A stretch of 64,000 nt of DNA from Fluviicola sp. XM-24bin1 (GTDB lineage Bacteria; Bacteroidota; Bacteroidia; Flavobacteriales_D; Crocinitomicaceae), in NCBI GenBank assembly GCA_003149635.1, contig QCWI01000011.1, forward strand, positions 62,001 to 126,000, in the 5' to 3' direction. Below the pieces are notes generated by a model, which did no database searches, was not told the origin of the DNA, and saw nothing but the letters and a program-made list of their open reading frames with translations. Below, piece after piece: positions 1 to 9,900 of the stretch; within the stretch, counting starts at the first letter, position 1; every line of letters starts with the position of its first letter. The position numbers were made by a program, and so were the translations under genes.

Positions 1-55
1 GAGCGAGACGTTGAATTTTCTGCTCTAACTGTATAGGTGATAAGATTTCTTGCAT
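1..55 (-). CDS. 5' end of a probable phosphoribosyltransferase gene, cut by window edge
   Basis: Reading leftward from an ATG at 55-53 the frame is open to the window edge and gives MQEILSPIQLEQKIQRLA. The pattern of a short lead followed by L-x-x-x-Q-K-I-x-R-L-A resembles the N-terminus of hypoxanthine/PyrR-type phosphoribosyltransferases, but only 18 residues are visible, so the function is a guess. The gene call itself is supported by a clean TAnnTTTG promoter box 19 nt upstream (75-82, minus strand). It is divergent from the PQQ/SPOR lipoprotein gene at 193. Confidence 0.5.
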   Translation of the reverse strand, partial: MQEILSPIQLEQKIQRLA

Positions 56-74
56 AACATTCTCGTGACTGAAG

Positions 75-82
75 CAAAGATA
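75..82 (-). promoter_or_regulatory. Bacteroidota -7 promoter box (TATCTTTG)
   Basis: On the minus strand the sequence reads TATCTTTG, a perfect match to the Bacteroidota TAnnTTTG -7 element. It sits 19 nt upstream of the ATG at 55 and so is placed to drive the truncated gene at the left edge. No convincing -33 TTG was seen. Confidence 0.55.
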
Positions 83-192
83 AGAAAAAGCGATAGCTTT
101 TGAAGACGAGAAACAGGCAGGCTAGCGCCAAAGTTTTGAGGAAGGAAACCTTCTCAAGAGATTAGAGTATAAGGTATAGCTTATTTATCCAC

Positions 193-2121
193 ATGTTAAA
201 AACAGTTCGACACCATCGTTTTGTTTATCCGGTAATTTTCGCTGGAGTTTTTGTCATTTCTGCATGTGAAGCAAATGTTGAATCACCTCCTGTATCCAAT
301 GAGATGATCTCAGCGGAATCGGAAACGGCAGAAGAGCAGGATTCTATTGAAATCATCAATGGGACTTTTTTAGGAAACGATCAACGCAATTACTACGGTG
401 ATAGCATTGGAAATGAGCTTAAAGAACTCTGGAAACTGCATTTGGGAACCGGGACGACAAATTTGGCAGATGGCCCAGTGGAATGGAGTGGTGCGGGCTG
501 GACAGGACAGCCACTTGTAGTGCGCGAACACGATAAAAAATACTTGTTACTCGGCTGTTATGATCACAACTTGAAAAAGATTGATGCGGCCACCGGAAAT
601 CTAGTTTGGTCGTATGAATATGACGATGTCATTAAAGGAACCGGAAGTATCTGGGACAATGCCGATGCGGAAAAACCGGAAGATCGCTTGGTAATCCTTC
701 AAGGAAGCCGTTTGGGGAATCAAAATTCGCTGTCCGCACCTGAAGTATATAGCTATCGTGCAATCTCTTATATGACGGGTGAAGAGTTGTGGCGCATGAA
801 CAGCAAACGAAGTAGCAGTTATAGCAGAGATGTTGATGCTTCTGCCATTACAATCGGAGATACTGCCTACATTGGATTGGAAAATGGTTCGTTTATTTCA
901 TTCGGCCCAGGAAAAGAACATTTGAAACCTATTGCATCTACCGAATACTTTGAGCCTAGTGTTTTTCAAGAGCTTCCGTTGTACGAAAAGGAAGATGTCT
1001 GGAAGCACGGAGGGAATCTAGTAACGGAAGCTTCTCCTGCTCGAATTGGCGATCGCATTTACATTGCGTCGGGTTCAGGGCATGTTTACGGCTACAATCT
1101 AACTACGAAATCAATAGACTGGACATTTGACATTGGATCGGATTTAGACGGCTCGCCTGTGGTAACTTCGGATGGATGTTTGTTGATAACGGTAGAAAAG
1201 CAATATATCAGTGGGAGAGGAGGTGTATTTAAGTTGAATCCAGCTAAATCGCCTGAAGATTGCGTGGTTTGGTATTTCCCTACGGGCGATCGCGAATTTG
1301 CTGACTGGAAAGGAGGTGTTATTGGCAGCGTTGCAATCAACGATCAATACAATGATTCTGGTGAATATCCATTTATGGCAGTTTTCACAGGGATTGATGG
1401 TAAGTTGTACTTGGTAGATCATAAGTCAATTGATCCTGATAATGTATGTTCAGGCCCCAACGACGAGCAATCGTATCCAATGCCGGTATTATTAGAGGAG
1501 AGAAATATTGGCCCTTCGATTTCCACGCCGATTTTCGTTCAGAATAAGATCGTTGCTGCTGGATATCATGGATTGAACCTTTACGAAGTAAACAAGACCG
1601 GACAAATCATCGCCTCAACTAAGAAGAATGGTGTGTTTGAAGCTTCTCCGGTAGCCGATCAAGGGAAGATTTATATTGCATCCAGAAATGGTTATTTGTA
1701 CTGTCTTGGAAGTGAAAATGAATTTTCATCGGATTCAGAATTAGTAGCGGATGTCCAAGATAAGAAAGTAACTCCAAAGTTTTCCAAGCCAAAACCAATC
1801 AAAAAGGAACCTGTCAAAAAAGAAGTGAAGAAGCCATCGAAGCCGAAAGTTGCTCAAAAACCTGAGATCAAGAATTCTGGATCAAAATCACTTAGGAAAG
1901 GTTATTATTACATTGTTGCCGGTGCATTTGGAGTAAAATCGAACGCCGTAAAAGAGGTCAAAAGGTACTGCGCAATGGGAATTGATGCTTTCATGACTCC
2001 TGCGGCAAATAATATGAATTACGTAATTGTGGGCGGTGCAGGTTCCAAAACGGAGATCCTATCCATCAAGTCCAAACTACTGGATGAAAAGGGTGTAGAA
2101 GGGTGGATTTATCACCGATAA
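193..2121 (+). CDS. PQQ-like beta-propeller lipoprotein with C-terminal SPOR domain
   Basis: A 642-aa exported protein. The N-terminus has a basic stretch, a hydrophobic segment and a lipobox ending in Cys at about residue 25 (ISAC), so it is probably a lipoprotein. Residues ~75-520 contain repeated blades of PQQ/WD-like type, for example KIDAATGNLVWSYEYDD, and three 'SPV/SPA...IYIAS' blade starts. Residues ~535-565 are a Lys/Pro linker. Residues ~570-642 (GYYYIVAGAFGVKSNA onward) look like a SPOR peptidoglycan-binding domain. The likely place of action is the periplasmic face of the envelope, with the SPOR domain targeting denuded glycan at division sites and the propeller serving as a protein platform. 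It is not a quinoprotein dehydrogenase on this evidence: no dehydrogenase signature was recognised. The gene stands alone. Confidence 0.75.
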   Translation: MLKTVRHHRFVYPVIFAGVFVISACEANVESPPVSNEMISAESETAEEQDSIEIINGTFLGNDQRNYYGDSIGNELKELWKLHLGTGTTNLADGPVEWSGAGWTGQPLVVREHDKKYLLLGCYDHNLKKIDAATGNLVWSYEYDDVIKGTGSIWDNADAEKPEDRLVILQGSRLGNQNSLSAPEVYSYRAISYMTGEELWRMNSKRSSSYSRDVDASAITIGDTAYIGLENGSFISFGPGKEHLKPIASTEYFEPSVFQELPLYEKEDVWKHGGNLVTEASPARIGDRIYIASGSGHVYGYNLTTKSIDWTFDIGSDLDGSPVVTSDGCLLITVEKQYISGRGGVFKLNPAKSPEDCVVWYFPTGDREFADWKGGVIGSVAINDQYNDSGEYPFMAVFTGIDGKLYLVDHKSIDPDNVCSGPNDEQSYPMPVLLEERNIGPSISTPIFVQNKIVAAGYHGLNLYEVNKTGQIIASTKKNGVFEASPVADQGKIYIASRNGYLYCLGSENEFSSDSELVADVQDKKVTPKFSKPKPIKKEPVKKEVKKPSKPKVAQKPEIKNSGSKSLRKGYYYIVAGAFGVKSNAVKEVKRYCAMGIDAFMTPAANNMNYVIVGGAGSKTEILSIKSKLLDEKGVEGWIYHR

Positions 2122-2295
2122 AAACGAATAGATTTCGTATCCGTTTTCATAAAGAATAATCGAAGCTAAAAATCGAATAAAATTCATTGCTCTAATCGAC
2201 CGCTATTCAAGGGTTTCAGAGTTATCCACGTGAATTGTTCAAAACATTGGAAAAAAAGGTCTGCAAAATGGGTTTAGCGCTTGTCAATTTTATAC

Positions 2296-2303
2296 TAAAT
2301 TTG
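2296..2303 (+). promoter_or_regulatory. Bacteroidota -7 promoter box (TAAATTTG) of carB
   Basis: TAAATTTG matches TAnnTTTG exactly and lies 54 nt upstream of the carB ATG. This leaves a longer leader than at most other promoters in this window. No well-spaced -33 TTG was found. Confidence 0.6.
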
Positions 2304-2357
2304 CGTTCAATTTGACGCGAACTATCGTGAAGTTGAACCCCCATAATTGCGCAGAAA

Positions 2358-5174
2358 ATGCCAAAAGACAATTCGATTAAGTCCATTCTGATTATTGGTA
2401 GTGGACCCATTGTGATCGGTCAAGCATGTGAATTTGACTACTCTGGATCACAAGCCTCAAGATCTCTCCGAGAAGAAGGTATAGAAGTAACGTTAATCAA
2501 TTCGAATCCAGCAACGATTATGACCGACAAGGTTGTTGCAGATAACGTGTATCTAAAACCGCTTGAACCTCAAAGCATTATTGAGATCCTCGAAAAACAT
2601 GATATCGATGCGGTACTTCCTACCATGGGAGGACAAACCGGATTAAACCTTTGCATTAAATGTGAGGAGATGGGAATCTGGGACGAATACAACGTTCGTA
2701 CGGTCGGTGTTGATATCAATGCCATTGAGATTACTGAGAACCGTGAGGCTTTCCGTGATTTGATGACGGAAATTGGAGTAGGGATGGCACCGCAAAAAGC
2801 GGCTAAATCATTCTTACAAGGAAAAGAAATCGCGCAAGAATTCGGATTCCCATTGTGTGTTCGTGCTTCATATACACTGGGTGGTGCTGGAGCTTCCATC
2901 GTTCACGATCCAAATGAATTTGACGATCTATTAGAAAGAGGTCTGCAATTGTCTCCTATTCACGAGGTAATGATCGATAAGGCACTCTTGGGATGGAAAG
3001 AATACGAGCTAGAGCTATTACGCGATGCCAACGATAACGTAGTAATCATCTGTTCAATCGAGAACTTCGATCCAATGGGGATTCACACAGGTGATTCAAT
3101 TACCGTGGCACCAGCCATGACACTTTCGGACACAACATTCCAGAAGATGCGTGACATGGCCATTCACATGATGCGTTCCATCGGTAACTTTGCCGGAGGA
3201 TGTAACGTTCAGTTCGCCGTTTCGCCAGACGAAAAAGAAGAAATTATTGCCATTGAGATCAACCCACGTGTATCGCGATCGTCTGCATTGGCATCCAAAG
3301 CCACAGGATACCCAATTGCAAAGATTGCTGCAAAATTGGCAATCGGTTACCACTTGGATGAATTGAGCAACCAAATTACCAAGACGACTTCTGCCTTGTT
3401 CGAACCAACCTTGGACTATGTAATCGTGAAAATTCCACGTTGGAACTTCAACAAGTTCCCCGGAGCCGATCGCGAATTAGGACTTCAAATGAAGGCAGTT
3501 GGAGAAGTTATGGGGATCGGTCGTTCGTTCCAAGAAGCATTGCAGAAAGCGTGTCAATCATTAGAGATCAACCGTAATGGATTGGGGGCTGATGGAAAGG
3601 AATTAAGAGATCAAAACAAGATACTGGACAGCCTAGAGCATCCAAGCTGGAACCGTTTGTTCCATATTTATGATGCCATCAAACTCGGAATTCCTTTTAA
3701 AACGATTTTCGAGAAAACGAAGATTGATATTTGGTTCTTGAAACAAATCGAAGACTTAATTAAGTTGGAGGGGCGTATTGAGAAGTTCCATTTGGATAGC
3801 ATTCCGAAAGAATTGCTCTTTGAGGCGAAGCAGAAAGGATACGCCGATCGCCAAATTGCACATTTATTGCGTTGTTTGGAGTCTGAAGTGCACGCTAAAA
3901 GAGAAGAATTTGGAATTAGCCGAGTGTACAAATTGGTAGATACATGTGCGGCAGAATTTGAAGCGCAAACACCATACTATTACTCAACATTTGAATACGA
4001 GAACGAAAGCGAAGTCTCCGATAAGAAGAAAGTCGTAGTACTTGGTTCTGGGCCGAACCGAATTGGTCAGGGAATTGAGTTCGATTATAGCTGTGTGCAC
4101 GGCGTTTTGGCCGCGAAAGAATGTGGTTATGAAACGATTATGATCAACTGTAACCCAGAAACAGTATCTACTGATTTTGATACCGCAGACAAATTGTACT
4201 TCGAGCCGGTATTCTGGGAGCACATTTACGATATTATCAAGCACGAGAAACCGGAAGGTGTAATCGTTCAGTTGGGGGGGCAAACCGCATTGAAACTAGC
4301 AGAGAAGCTAGAGCGTTACGGAATTAAAATCTTCGGAACGAGCTACGATGCATTGGACTTAGCGGAAGATCGTGGTCGATTCTCGAATGTCTTGAAGAAA
4401 ATGGACATTCCTTATCCAAAATTTGGCGTTGTTGAAAGTGCTGAGCAAGCGTTGGAACTTTCCAACGAACTCGGATTCCCATTATTGGTGCGTCCTTCAT
4501 ACGTATTAGGAGGTCAGAAGATGAAAATCGTCATCAACAAAGAAGAATTGGAGCATCACGTGGTTGATATTCTGCGAGATATGCCAGACAATCAAATTCT
4601 ATTGGATCACTTCTTGGGTGGAGCTATTGAAGCCGAAGCAGATGCGATTTGTGATGGAGAAGATGTCTACATCATTGGTGTAATGCAGCACATTGAGCCT
4701 GCAGGAATTCACTCTGGAGATTCTTACGCTGTTCTTCCTCCTTACAACCTTGGAGATTTTGTTATGCAACAAATAGAGGATATCACCAAGAAAGTTGCGA
4801 TTGAATTGAAGACGGTTGGATTGATCAACATTCAGTTCGCGATCAAAGACGACAAAGTGTATGTGATTGAAGCGAACCCACGTGCATCACGTACGGTACC
4901 GTTCATCGCAAAGGCATACGACGAGCCTTACGTGAACTATGCTGCGAAAGTAATGTTAGGGGAGAAGAAAGTAAAAGATTTCAACTTCCAACCGAAGAAA
5001 AATGGATACGCCATCAAGATTCCGGTATTCTCTTATGAGAAATTCCCAGAAGTGAAGAAAGAACTTGGGCCTGAGATGAAATCTACAGGCGAAGCCATTC
5101 GATTCATCGACTCTTTGAAAGATCCTTACTTCATGAAGATCTACTCAGAGCGTAACATGCACTTGTCTCGATAA
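2358..5174 (+). CDS. carB: carbamoyl-phosphate synthase large subunit, lacking the C-terminal allosteric domain
   Basis: Makes carbamoyl phosphate from ammonia (delivered by CarA), bicarbonate and two ATP, for pyrimidine and arginine synthesis. The N-terminus (SILIIGSGPIVIGQACEFDY) and the second half (VVVLGSGPNRIGQGIEFDYS, residue ~560) are the two internally duplicated synthetase halves, each with a carbamoyl-phosphate synthetase/ATP-grasp domain; the phosphate loop SYTLGGAG and its partner SYVLGGQ are both present. The protein is 938 aa against about 1070 in E. coli. It stops just after the second ATP-grasp domain, so the ~130-residue MGS-like regulatory domain (ornithine/UMP site) is absent. 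Similar short CarB proteins are known in Flavobacteriia. carA is not adjacent. The stop codon overlaps the next start by one base (TAATG). Confidence 0.95.
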   Translation: MPKDNSIKSILIIGSGPIVIGQACEFDYSGSQASRSLREEGIEVTLINSNPATIMTDKVVADNVYLKPLEPQSIIEILEKHDIDAVLPTMGGQTGLNLCIKCEEMGIWDEYNVRTVGVDINAIEITENREAFRDLMTEIGVGMAPQKAAKSFLQGKEIAQEFGFPLCVRASYTLGGAGASIVHDPNEFDDLLERGLQLSPIHEVMIDKALLGWKEYELELLRDANDNVVIICSIENFDPMGIHTGDSITVAPAMTLSDTTFQKMRDMAIHMMRSIGNFAGGCNVQFAVSPDEKEEIIAIEINPRVSRSSALASKATGYPIAKIAAKLAIGYHLDELSNQITKTTSALFEPTLDYVIVKIPRWNFNKFPGADRELGLQMKAVGEVMGIGRSFQEALQKACQSLEINRNGLGADGKELRDQNKILDSLEHPSWNRLFHIYDAIKLGIPFKTIFEKTKIDIWFLKQIEDLIKLEGRIEKFHLDSIPKELLFEAKQKGYADRQIAHLLRCLESEVHAKREEFGISRVYKLVDTCAAEFEAQTPYYYSTFEYENESEVSDKKKVVVLGSGPNRIGQGIEFDYSCVHGVLAAKECGYETIMINCNPETVSTDFDTADKLYFEPVFWEHIYDIIKHEKPEGVIVQLGGQTALKLAEKLERYGIKIFGTSYDALDLAEDRGRFSNVLKKMDIPYPKFGVVESAEQALELSNELGFPLLVRPSYVLGGQKMKIVINKEELEHHVVDILRDMPDNQILLDHFLGGAIEAEADAICDGEDVYIIGVMQHIEPAGIHSGDSYAVLPPYNLGDFVMQQIEDITKKVAIELKTVGLINIQFAIKDDKVYVIEANPRASRTVPFIAKAYDEPYVNYAAKVMLGEKKVKDFNFQPKKNGYAIKIPVFSYEKFPEVKKELGPEMKSTGEAIRFIDSLKDPYFMKIYSERNMHLSR

Positions 5175-5434
5175 TGATTGCAGAAGCTAGTCTTACCGGT
5201 GTCATCCGAATGGTGTTCATCATTATCGGAGTGCTGATAGTATTACGCTTCGTTGGTCAATTGATGCTTGCCAAGCGCAACATCGAAGAAGAAAAAGAGC
5301 TAGATCGCCAGAAAAAGGCCCAAGATGCTGAGGCGAAACGCAAGAAAAAGAATCTAGGAAGAACCCAAATCCTAGGAAAAAGAAAGTCGTCGAACGACGG
5401 AATAGAAGATGTAGAATTTGAGGAGGTCGATTGA
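5174..5434 (+). CDS. small membrane-anchored DUF4834-type protein
   Basis: An 86-aa protein with one N-terminal membrane segment (residues ~8-30, VIRMVFIIIGVLIVLRFVG), then a highly charged Lys/Glu tail and an acidic C-terminus (EDVEFEEVD). This layout is that of the Bacteroidota DUF4834 family, whose function is unknown. Its ATG overlaps the carB stop codon, so the two are translationally coupled. The 3' end of the gene is built into a terminator hairpin (5420-5449). A decayed copy of this 3' end occurs at 6806-6880. Confidence 0.75.
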   Translation: MIAEASLTGVIRMVFIIIGVLIVLRFVGQLMLAKRNIEEEKELDRQKKAQDAEAKRKKKNLGRTQILGKRKSSNDGIEDVEFEEVD

Positions 5435-5449
5435 TCTCCTCATTTTTTG
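5420..5449 (+). terminator. intrinsic terminator overlapping the DUF4834 stop
   Basis: GAGGAG (5420-5425) pairs with CTCCTC (5436-5441) and is followed by a run of T. The stem includes the last codons and the stop of the DUF4834 gene. Confidence 0.65.
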
Positions 5450-5527
5450 TCTTAATAACCGCTTCCGTGTTTGCTTCTTTTTCTTAACCTTTACGAATTC
5501 ATTGGATTGCACTTGTCGTGAACTGAA

Positions 5528-6805
5528 ATGAAAAAGATACTCATCATAACATACTATTGGCCGCCAAAGGGTGGTGTAGGTGTGCAGCGATGGCTGAAAC
5601 TTGCCAAATATCTGGACAGAGCAGGGTATGATGTGACGGTGTACACGGCAAAAGATGGAATCACTTCGGTAAAAGACGATAAGTTGACGGAATCAGTGCC
5701 AAACGGAATTACGGTGCTAGAAAGGAAGATTTTTGAACCTCAAAAGTTGCTGAAGGTTTTTTCAAAAAAGACCGTTTCTGCTGATTATTTGATGACGAAA
5801 AACAACGGGCCGATTAAGCGATTGCTTTATTGGATTCGTGCGAATGTATTCGTACCTGATTCCCGAGCATTTTGGATCAAACCGTCTATTCGATTTTTGA
5901 ACAAACAGCTTACAGAGAATCCAGTGGATTTGGTGATTTCAACGGGGCCTCCACACAGTATGCATCTCATTGCCATGGGCTTGGTGAAAAAGCATCCTGT
6001 AAAATGGGTGGCTGATTTCAGAGATCCGTGGACGAACATCGTGTTCTTTGACAATCTTCCTTTGATGAAATTTATCGTCAAAAAGCACAAGCGTTTAGAG
6101 AAGAAAGTGCTCACCACAGCCGACCATCTTTTAACCGTGAGTCCATCTTGGGGAGAAGATTTTAAGAGTATGGGAGCAAATGAGGTTTCAGTCATTACGA
6201 ATGGTTTCGATCCAGAAGATTACGTTTATCCAGAAACAAAGCCTCAGCCTTCAGAATTTAAAATCGGTTATTTCGGCCTTTTCAATAAAGACAGAGATCA
6301 TTCATTCTTTTGGGAGGTGCTCCAAGAGATGCGCTCAGAACTACCCGAATTAGAAGATGATTTAAAGCTGTTCTTCTCCGGAGAAATGCATCCTGAGTTC
6401 TTTTCAACTATGAAAACCTTGGATCTAGAGAATAAGTTGGAGTACCATACTTTCATGAACCATAAAGATGCCATTTGTGAAATGACGCAATGCGATTTGC
6501 TTTTGGTTTCTCAAGCGGAGGAAAAGGCCATCAATGGAAGGATTCCGGCAAAAGTTTTCGAATACATCGGAGCCAAAAGACCAGTGCTTGCCATCGGTGA
6601 AAAGGGGAGTGATCTAGAGAAAATCTTGGATGATATTTCCTTTGGCTGGTTCGTTGGATTTGGTGATAAAACGGCTATGAAAGAAGCCATTCTAGCCATT
6701 TATCAGCTACGGACTTCTAGTGAAGGCTTCGACGATGCAATCTCGAAATATTCCCGCGAGTTGCAAGCAAAACAAGTCGTCGAATTATTCGATAGCCTCA
6801 AGTAA
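5528..6805 (+). CDS. GT-B glycosyltransferase (GT4-like)
   Basis: A 425-aa cytoplasmic or membrane-peripheral glycosyltransferase. The N-terminal Rossmann half begins KKILIITYYWPPKGGVGVQR, with the glycine-rich donor/acceptor loop typical of GT4 proteins. The C-terminal half has KIGYFGLFNKDRD (start of the second Rossmann fold, residue ~245) and RIPAKVFEYIGAKRPVLAIG (~340-360), the usual donor-binding region. Substrate unknown; with neighbouring genes it probably acts on surface polysaccharide or glycan. The gene is flanked on both sides by copies of the DUF4834 3' end, which suggests that it was brought in between DUF4834 and the YfhO-like gene. Confidence 0.85.
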   Translation: MKKILIITYYWPPKGGVGVQRWLKLAKYLDRAGYDVTVYTAKDGITSVKDDKLTESVPNGITVLERKIFEPQKLLKVFSKKTVSADYLMTKNNGPIKRLLYWIRANVFVPDSRAFWIKPSIRFLNKQLTENPVDLVISTGPPHSMHLIAMGLVKKHPVKWVADFRDPWTNIVFFDNLPLMKFIVKKHKRLEKKVLTTADHLLTVSPSWGEDFKSMGANEVSVITNGFDPEDYVYPETKPQPSEFKIGYFGLFNKDRDHSFFWEVLQEMRSELPELEDDLKLFFSGEMHPEFFSTMKTLDLENKLEYHTFMNHKDAICEMTQCDLLLVSQAEEKAINGRIPAKVFEYIGAKRPVLAIGEKGSDLEKILDDISFGWFVGFGDKTAMKEAILAIYQLRTSSEGFDDAISKYSRELQAKQVVELFDSLK

Positions 6806-6880
6806 GAAATATTCCAAGAAGAAATCGTCTGTTGAAGATGCAGAATTTGAGGTAGAATCGACCGATCTGCTCTTTTCTTT
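6806..6880 (+). pseudogene. decayed remnant of a DUF4834 3' end plus terminator
   Basis: Directly after the glycosyltransferase, and in a different frame from it, the DNA can be read KKYSKKKSSVEDAEFEVES. This parallels the true DUF4834 C-terminus KRKSSNDGIEDVEFEEVD. At DNA level GAAGATGCAGAATTTGAGG here matches GAAGATGTAGAATTTGAGG at 5405-5423. The similarity continues through the T-rich terminator (GATCTGCTCTTTTC here, GATCTCCTCATTTTTT there). There is no start codon, ribosome site or membrane segment in front of it, so it is a fragment and not a gene. Confidence 0.55.
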
Positions 6881-6923
6881 TTCGTATATTCACCCTCGTT
6901 AAAATTACAGCCATAATCGCTTT

Positions 6924-9900
6924 ATGAATATCAAAACTTTCTTTCAGAAAAACTGGATCCACTTCGCAATAATTGGATTGTTTCTAATCATTGCAGCAGT
7001 GTACTTTTCACCTCAAATGGACGATCAGTCCTTGAGACAGCACGATATCGAACAATTCCATGGGATGGTTCAAGAGGTTAAGTATCACCGAGAAGTAGAA
7101 GGAAACGAACCGCTTTGGACAAACAGCATGTTCGGCGGAATGCCTGCAACACAAATCCATGTGGAGCACGAAGGAAATATTGCGAATGAAATCAGACGTG
7201 TAGTTTTTAGATTGTTCCCAGCGCCTGCAGGAACGTTTATATTGCACCTGATCTGTTTCTATGTCATGGCCATAATGCTGAGAATCAAACCTGTGATAGC
7301 CACGGTTGGAGCTTTTGCCTTTGCTTTCGCCAGTTATGAAATGGTGATTATGGCGGCGGGGCACAATACCAAAGCAATGGCGGTCGCATTTCTACCGCTC
7401 GTCTTAGGCGGATTCATATATTCCTACAGGCGGAATTGGAAATGGGGCGCCCTCTTATCAGCATTATTCTTGGCGCTGCAATTATCAGCAAACCACGTTC
7501 AGGTAACCTATTACATGATGTTCTTACTCGGAGCTCTTGGAATCTATTTCCTTGTAGAAGCCATTCGTAAGAAAGAAATTAAACCGTTTTTAATCACGTC
7601 CGTGAGCCTTGTAGCCGCGTACCTTTTGGCATTGGTGATCAATGTCGGGAACCTTTCTATGACCAACAGCTATGCGAAGCACACGATTCGTGGTGATAAT
7701 GACTTGACAGTCAGGGCTGATGGTACGGAAAATGTGGACGAAAAAGAAGGTCTTTCCCTTGACTATATTACACAGTACAGTTATGGAAGAGGGGAGTCGA
7801 TGACGCTTCTTTCACCTTATGTACGCGGTTCTCACTCTGGTTCCATTGCCAATTCAGACTTTCTTGAAATGGCTGAACAAATGGTGGAAGATGAAGAATT
7901 AGAGAGTCGAAATTTAGACTTAGCAAAGGAGGTCAGCATGTATTGGGGAGATCAACCTTCCACAGCCGGGCCGGTGTATGTCGGTATCGTTGTATTCTTC
8001 CTAGCGTTCCTTGGATTGTTCTTTATTAAAGACCATACAAAGTGGATTTACCTAGGGATAGCCTTACTCTGCTTGATCTTCTCATGGGGTAGTAACGCCA
8101 TGGGGGCAACGGAATTCTTTGTTGAATACCTTCCATTGTACAAGAAGTTCCGTACCGTAACGATCGCCTTGGTTATTATTCAGTTGATCATTCCATTCTT
8201 AGGAATTCTGTTGCTTCAGAAATTCTATGAAAACCGTGAAGAACTCAAGGAAAAGAAAAACTTGTTCTACATCGCGTCGGGAATTTTCTTTGTGCTTTTG
8301 CTTGGAATGAAATTCGGTGGGCCGGATCGTTTCGCACCAAGTGCTAAAGTGGAAGATCAGCAAATGGATAGCTACACATCAAGAAAAGTCCAGCAATGGG
8401 AATTCTACGAGCGTCAGCAACCTGGATTTATTCAAAATCAAATCGGTGTTGATCCAAACAACCAAGAGGCAGTGATCGGAGCCGCTGACGCACAAGCTGC
8501 AGAAGCCTTCGGTGCCATGCGCAAGATTCGCGAGCAAATGTACAGTTCATCAACATCGCGGACGTTACTATTTGGATTGCTATCTATCGGATTGGTTGCA
8601 TTGTTCTTCTTCACAAGCATGAATGGTATGATCATCGCCGGGGCGATAGGAGTTGTTGTACTTCTCGATTTGGTACCTGTCGATCGTCATTATCTTGGAG
8701 AAGGTGAAGATTTGGACGGGAACTCCCGAAACTGGATTTTAAAAGAAGAAAAGGATTGGCCTTTGACGCCGCAAGCATCTGACGAAGCACTAATGGCTCA
8801 AGAAATTCAAACGAACCCATCGCTGCAAGCTGCAGTTGATAAAGGAGAGAAGCTTGGAATTGCACGCGCCGAAAGAGAAGAGGTGGAAGGTGCAACGAAG
8901 CGCAGAATTATCGATTCTTACCGATTCCGTGCTTTGAGCGCTGCAACGCATTACCGTGTGTTTGATTATCAAGATGGTTGGAACGGAACACGTGCGGCAT
9001 ATTATCACAAAGCGCTGTCAGGATATCACGCGGCCAAGTTGAGAAGAATTCAGAATGCATTTGAGTTCCATATTATGAACTCCAACAACGAGTTCTTCAA
9101 TATGATGAACGTGAAGTACTTCATTCAAGGCGGGCAAGCACAAGATCTTCGTGCCAATCCAGGAGCACTTGGAGTAGGATGGGCGATTAAAGATGTAAAA
9201 GCCGTTGATACGCCAGATGACGAAATCCGTGCTTTGGGTAAAACGTTTGAAATCAAACTTCGCGGGCCAGGTAGATTACTCGTAAATGGTAACCCGGTAA
9301 AATCTCAAGTGGTATATGGAACAGAGAATCTCGTGTATCTTGTTAGCCCGGGAGATTCCATTCCATTCCGCATTCAAAACAATATTGAAAAGGGAATGAC
9401 GTCTGTGTTCGTGCAGGACAAAGGTCAAGGACGTACTGGTTTTGTTCCAGAAATCACGTTGGAAGCGGATACTTTGAACTCATTCATCCAATTGGCATCG
9501 ATAACGTGTACCGACGACTTCAAAGCGAAGGAGAAAGTTATCGTGTCAAAAGACATTGCTAAAGATCTCGCGAAATCGTATTCAGGTGAAGCGGAAGTAA
9601 CATTGGATAAATACGCTGCCAACAAAATGGAATATAGCGTAAATGCGAAAGGAAAGCAGTTTATCGTATTCTCTGAAATCTACTATCCAGATGGATGGAC
9701 AGCGACAATAGACGGTAAAGAAGTGGATATTCATCGCGTAAACTATTTACTCCGAGGATTGGAAGTGAGTGGAGGAAAACATAAGGTAGTATTTGAATAT
9801 GCGCCTGCCGAATTCAAGCGATCGAATACTATTGCCTTCATCGGTTCAACGTTATTGGTATTGTTGTTCCTTGGCTTTGCAGGATGGAATTTCATGCAGC

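Noticed and set aside
185-2230. Two DnaA-box-like sites, TTATCCACA at 185-193 and TTATCCACG at 2222-2230, as a possible origin of replication
   Set aside because: Only two sites about 2 kb apart, no AT-rich unwinding region and no dnaA or dnaN nearby; chance matches are enough.
2222-2410. Small minus-strand reading frame overlapping the carB start
   Set aside because: It overlaps the carB promoter and start, has no promoter box and no recognisable protein features.
6720-6902. 60-aa reading frame downstream of the first glycosyltransferase as a gene
   Set aside because: It starts inside the glycosyltransferase gene in another frame and only its end resembles DUF4834; better seen as a decayed fragment.
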